Below are positions 61,494-64,000 of a stretch of 64,000 nucleotides of DNA, piece by piece. Positions within the stretch are counted from its first letter, which is position 1, and every line of letters begins with the position of its first letter. The notes under the pieces are model-generated. The model searched no databases, had not been told where the DNA came from, and saw only the letters and a list, made by a program, of their open reading frames with translations. Both the position numbers and the translations under genes were made by a program. The stretch lies in assembly GCA_965229765.1 (NCBI GenBank), contig CBDDJT010000003.1:62001-126000 (forward strand). The letters are read 5' to 3'. This stretch comes from ASV31 sp965229765. GTDB lineage: Bacteria > Pseudomonadota > Alphaproteobacteria > Rhodobacterales > Rhodobacteraceae.

Positions 61494-63992
61494 TCACTCT
61501 GCTGGTGCGGTTTGGGGAATGGATATCCGGGCCGAAGAATCGGCGCGTGGCCGCGCCCGGGACGAACGCAGGCCACGCAGGCGAAGGGCGTTCGTCACGA
61601 CAAAGACGCTGGACAGCGACATGGCGCCCGCAGCCAGCATCGGCGAGAGGGTGAGGCCGAAGGCGGGATAAAGAAGGCCCGCGGCCACGGGGATCAGCGC
61701 CGTGTTGTAGGCGAAGGCCCAGAACAGGTTCTGCCGGATGTTGGCGAGCGTCCGGCGCGAAACGTGCAGCGCGTCGATCACCGCCGCCGGATCGCCCGAC
61801 ATCAGCACAACGTCACCCGCCTCGATCGCCACGTCGGTGCCAGAGCCAAGCGCGATGCCCACGTCGGCGCGGGCCAGAGCGGGCGCGTCGTTGATGCCGT
61901 CGCCGACAAACGCCAGCCGCGCCCCCTGCCCCAGTTCGTCAAGCGCGGCCAGCTTGCCCTCGGGGCTAAGCTCGGCGCGGACCTCGTCGATGCCGAGACG
62001 GGCGGCGACGGCCTGCGCGGTGCGCTGCGCGTCGCCCGTCAGCATGACCACGCGAAGGCCTTCGGCCCGCAGCGCGGCGATGGTGTCGCGCGCGGTGGGC
62101 TTGATCGGGTCAGAAATGGCAAGGACGGCGGCAGCGGCGCCGTCGACGGCGACGAAGACGGGCGTCTTGCCGTCAGCCGCAAGCCGGTCGGCCTCGGCGG
62201 CGAGGCGCGCGGTGGCGATGCCTTCGGCGTCGAGGAAGCGCCCGGCGCCGACAAGGACCGCCCGCCCCTCGACCGTGGCGCGCACGCCCTTGCCGGTAGC
62301 GCTGCGCCAGTCCGTCGCCTCTGGCAGATCGGCGGGGGCGGCACGGCGGATCGCGGCGGCCAGCGGGTGTTCCGAGTTCGCCTCGACGGCGGCAGCAAGG
62401 CGCAGGACCCCGGCGCTATCAAAGCCCTGCGCGGGGATCAGGTCGGTCAGGTCGGGCCGGCCCTCGGTCAGGGTGCCGGTCTTGTCGAAGGCGACGGTAT
62501 CGACACCCGACAGCGATTGCAGCGCATCGCCCTTGCGGAAGAGAACGCCCAGTTCCGCCGCGCGCCCGGTGCCGACCATGATCGAGGTGGGCGTGGCCAG
62601 CCCCATGGCGCAGGGGCAGGCGATGATAAGGACCGAGACCCCCGCCACCAGCGCATGGGTCAGCGCGGGCTGCGGCCCGAGAACCAGCCAGGCCAGCACC
62701 GTCAACGTGGCGGCGGCCAGCACCGCCGGCACGAACCAGAGCGTGACACGGTCGACAAGCGCCTGAATGGGCAGCTTGGCGCCCTGTGCCTCTTCGACCA
62801 TGCGGATGATCTGCGACAGCCGTGTGTCGGCGCCGACACGGGCCGCGCGCAGGCGCAGCGCGCCGGTCCCGTTGACGGTGCCGCCGGTCAGGTCCGCGCC
62901 GGTGGTCTTGGCCACCGGCAGGGGTTCGCCCGTCAACATGCTTTCGTCGACGTGGCTTTCACCCGCCTCGACCGTGCCGTCGACGGGGATGCGCGCGCCG
63001 GGACGGATCAGGACGATGTCGCCGGGCACGATCTGCTCGACGGGAATCTCGATGGCCGCGCCGTTCCGCTCGACCGAGGCGGTGCGGGGCGTCAGGCCGA
63101 TCAGGTGGCGGATCGCGGCGCCGGTGCGGCCGCGCGCACGGGCCTCCATCCAGCGGCCGGCAAGGATCAGGGTGACGATGACCGCCGCCGCCTCGAAATA
63201 GACGGCGCGGGCGGCGTCGGGCAGCAGCGCGGGCGCCAGCGTGGCGGTGGCCGAATAGCCGAAGGCCGCCAGAGTGCCAAGCGCGACGAGGCTGTTCATG
63301 TCGGGCGCGCCACGGCGCAGGGCAGGCAGGCCAAGCCGGAAGAAGCGCCGCCCAGGACCGGCGAGGATCGCCAGCGTCAGGACCAGCTGGATCATCCAGC
63401 TGGTCTGATGCCCGATCGTGGCGGCGATCCAGTGGTGGAAGGCAGGAAAGACGTGGCCGCCCATTTCCAGAACGACCACGGGCAGGGCCAGTGCGGCGGC
63501 GATCGTGCCGTCGCGGGCCAGCGCGCGGGTCTCGGCGGCCTGGCGTTGGGCCGGGTCGGCGCGGGGTTCGTCGGGGGTGGGCAGCGTTGCGGAATACCCG
63601 GCCTCGGCCACGGCGCGCGACAGCGCGGCGGCATCGGCGACACCGGAGACGACGCGCACGACGGCGGTTTCCGAGGCATAGTTCACCCCGGCCTCAAGCA
63701 CGCCGGGGACGGCGGCCAGCGCGCGTTCGGTGCGGGCGGCGCAAGAGGCACAGCTGAGCCCGCCGATCGACAGGACCAGCGTTTCGGTCTCGGCCGGGTA
63801 GCCCGCTGTCTTCAGCGCCTCGCTCAGCGCGGCGGGGTCCACCGCGCCGGTGACGGTGGCCCCACGGGTGGCGAAGTTGACGGCGGCCCCGGTCACGCCG
63901 GGCACGGCGGCCAGCGCGCGCTCGGCACGCCCGGCGCAACCGGCGCAGTTCAGTCCGGTGACGGGAAAGCGGTAGGTGGATGACGCGGACAT
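61494..63992 (-). CDS. copA: copper-exporting P1B-type ATPase
   Basis: An 832-residue inner-membrane Cu(I) pump. Two N-terminal heavy-metal-binding domains carry GLNCAGC (C16, C19) and GLSCASC (near residue 85). Then eight membrane helices, the transmembrane CPC (IACPCAMGLATP, near 455), DKTGTLTEG (phosphorylated Asp near 500), and GDGINDAPALARADVG follow. The reading frame is complete, starting 8 bp from the right edge; its promoter is outside the window. Confidence 0.97.
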   Translation of the reverse strand: MSASSTYRFPVTGLNCAGCAGRAERALAAVPGVTGAAVNFATRGATVTGAVDPAALSEALKTAGYPAETETLVLSIGGLSCASCAARTERALAAVPGVLEAGVNYASETAVVRVVSGVADAAALSRAVAEAGYSATLPTPDEPRADPAQRQAAETRALARDGTIAAALALPVVVLEMGGHVFPAFHHWIAATIGHQTSWMIQLVLTLAILAGPGRRFFRLGLPALRRGAPDMNSLVALGTLAAFGYSATATLAPALLPDAARAVYFEAAAVIVTLILAGRWMEARARGRTGAAIRHLIGLTPRTASVERNGAAIEIPVEQIVPGDIVLIRPGARIPVDGTVEAGESHVDESMLTGEPLPVAKTTGADLTGGTVNGTGALRLRAARVGADTRLSQIIRMVEEAQGAKLPIQALVDRVTLWFVPAVLAAATLTVLAWLVLGPQPALTHALVAGVSVLIIACPCAMGLATPTSIMVGTGRAAELGVLFRKGDALQSLSGVDTVAFDKTGTLTEGRPDLTDLIPAQGFDSAGVLRLAAAVEANSEHPLAAAIRRAAPADLPEATDWRSATGKGVRATVEGRAVLVGAGRFLDAEGIATARLAAEADRLAADGKTPVFVAVDGAAAAVLAISDPIKPTARDTIAALRAEGLRVVMLTGDAQRTAQAVAARLGIDEVRAELSPEGKLAALDELGQGARLAFVGDGINDAPALARADVGIALGSGTDVAIEAGDVVLMSGDPAAVIDALHVSRRTLANIRQNLFWAFAYNTALIPVAAGLLYPAFGLTLSPMLAAGAMSLSSVFVVTNALRLRGLRSSRARPRADSSARISIPQTAPAE

Positions 63993-64000
63993 GGGGCCCC

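Noticed and set aside
61446..63983. An 845-codon open frame on the + strand
   Set aside because: Antisense to copA, whose motifs are unambiguous; the translation is low-complexity G/R/Q/D-rich, typical of GC-rich shadow frames.

Overview
The window reads as the chromosome of an alphaproteobacterium of the Rhodobacteraceae/Roseobacter type. It is GC-rich and densely packed, with many ATGA and TGATG stop/start overlaps. The organism call rests on a CckA-type hybrid kinase behind a TTAA-N7-TTAA (CtrA-type) box, an alphaproteobacterial SOS box (GTTC-N7-GTTC) before recA, an agl-type alpha-glucoside operon, and CoA-dependent aromatic catabolism genes. No rRNA, tRNA, insertion sequence, prophage or CRISPR array was found.

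Layout. 0-20 kb is mostly housekeeping: alpha/beta hydrolase, monomeric isocitrate dehydrogenase (icd), an SMR efflux protein, typA/bipA, a small secreted protein, alaS with a DUF1330 gene, recA, a sulfotransferase-like protein, cckA, an RsmB-type rRNA methyltransferase, guaB, a TDT/SLAC1-type membrane protein, an agmatinase-family ureohydrolase and an HpcH/HpaI aldolase. 20-30 kb is a sugar module. aglEFGAK (binding protein, two permeases, alpha-glucosidase, ATPase) diverges from a LacI regulator (aglR), a GH1 beta-glucosidase and a glucokinase, with two matching palindromic operators between the divergent units.

30.5-48 kb is the most interesting part: an apparent tryptophan/kynurenine/anthranilate catabolic island. 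It holds a RidA-family protein divergent from a fused 2-aminobenzoyl-CoA monooxygenase/reductase, then SDR, MarR, enoyl-CoA hydratase family, acyl-CoA dehydrogenase, tryptophan 2,3-dioxygenase and an aryl-CoA ligase in one tight + strand operon. Facing it are indolepyruvate:ferredoxin oxidoreductase-type genes (iorA, iorB), a second MarR, and two paralogous phytoene-desaturase-like flavoproteins flanking a cyclase-family (KynB-like) hydrolase. The likely flow is tryptophan to N-formylkynurenine to kynurenine to anthranilate to anthraniloyl-CoA to a dearomatised enamine-CoA and then beta-oxidation-like steps. The steps after ring dearomatisation are not assigned by known enzymes, and this cluster supplies candidates.

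48-61 kb holds a complete peptide/nickel-type ABC transporter, an amino-acid binding protein plus one permease with no ATPase of its own, two class I aminotransferases, a kynureninase-like PLP enzyme with altered active-site positions, a VOC plus double-cupin fusion, an SDR and a metallo-beta-lactamase-fold hydrolase. 61-64 kb is a copper module: copA then cueR on the minus strand.

Non-coding structure of note: five tandem inverted repeats at a 20-24 bp period (47883-47991); a recurrent hairpin plus ~20 bp element in three intergenic places; similar hairpins between binding-protein and permease genes in three ABC operons; and a shared operator-like word before the aromatic operon and the peptide transporter.
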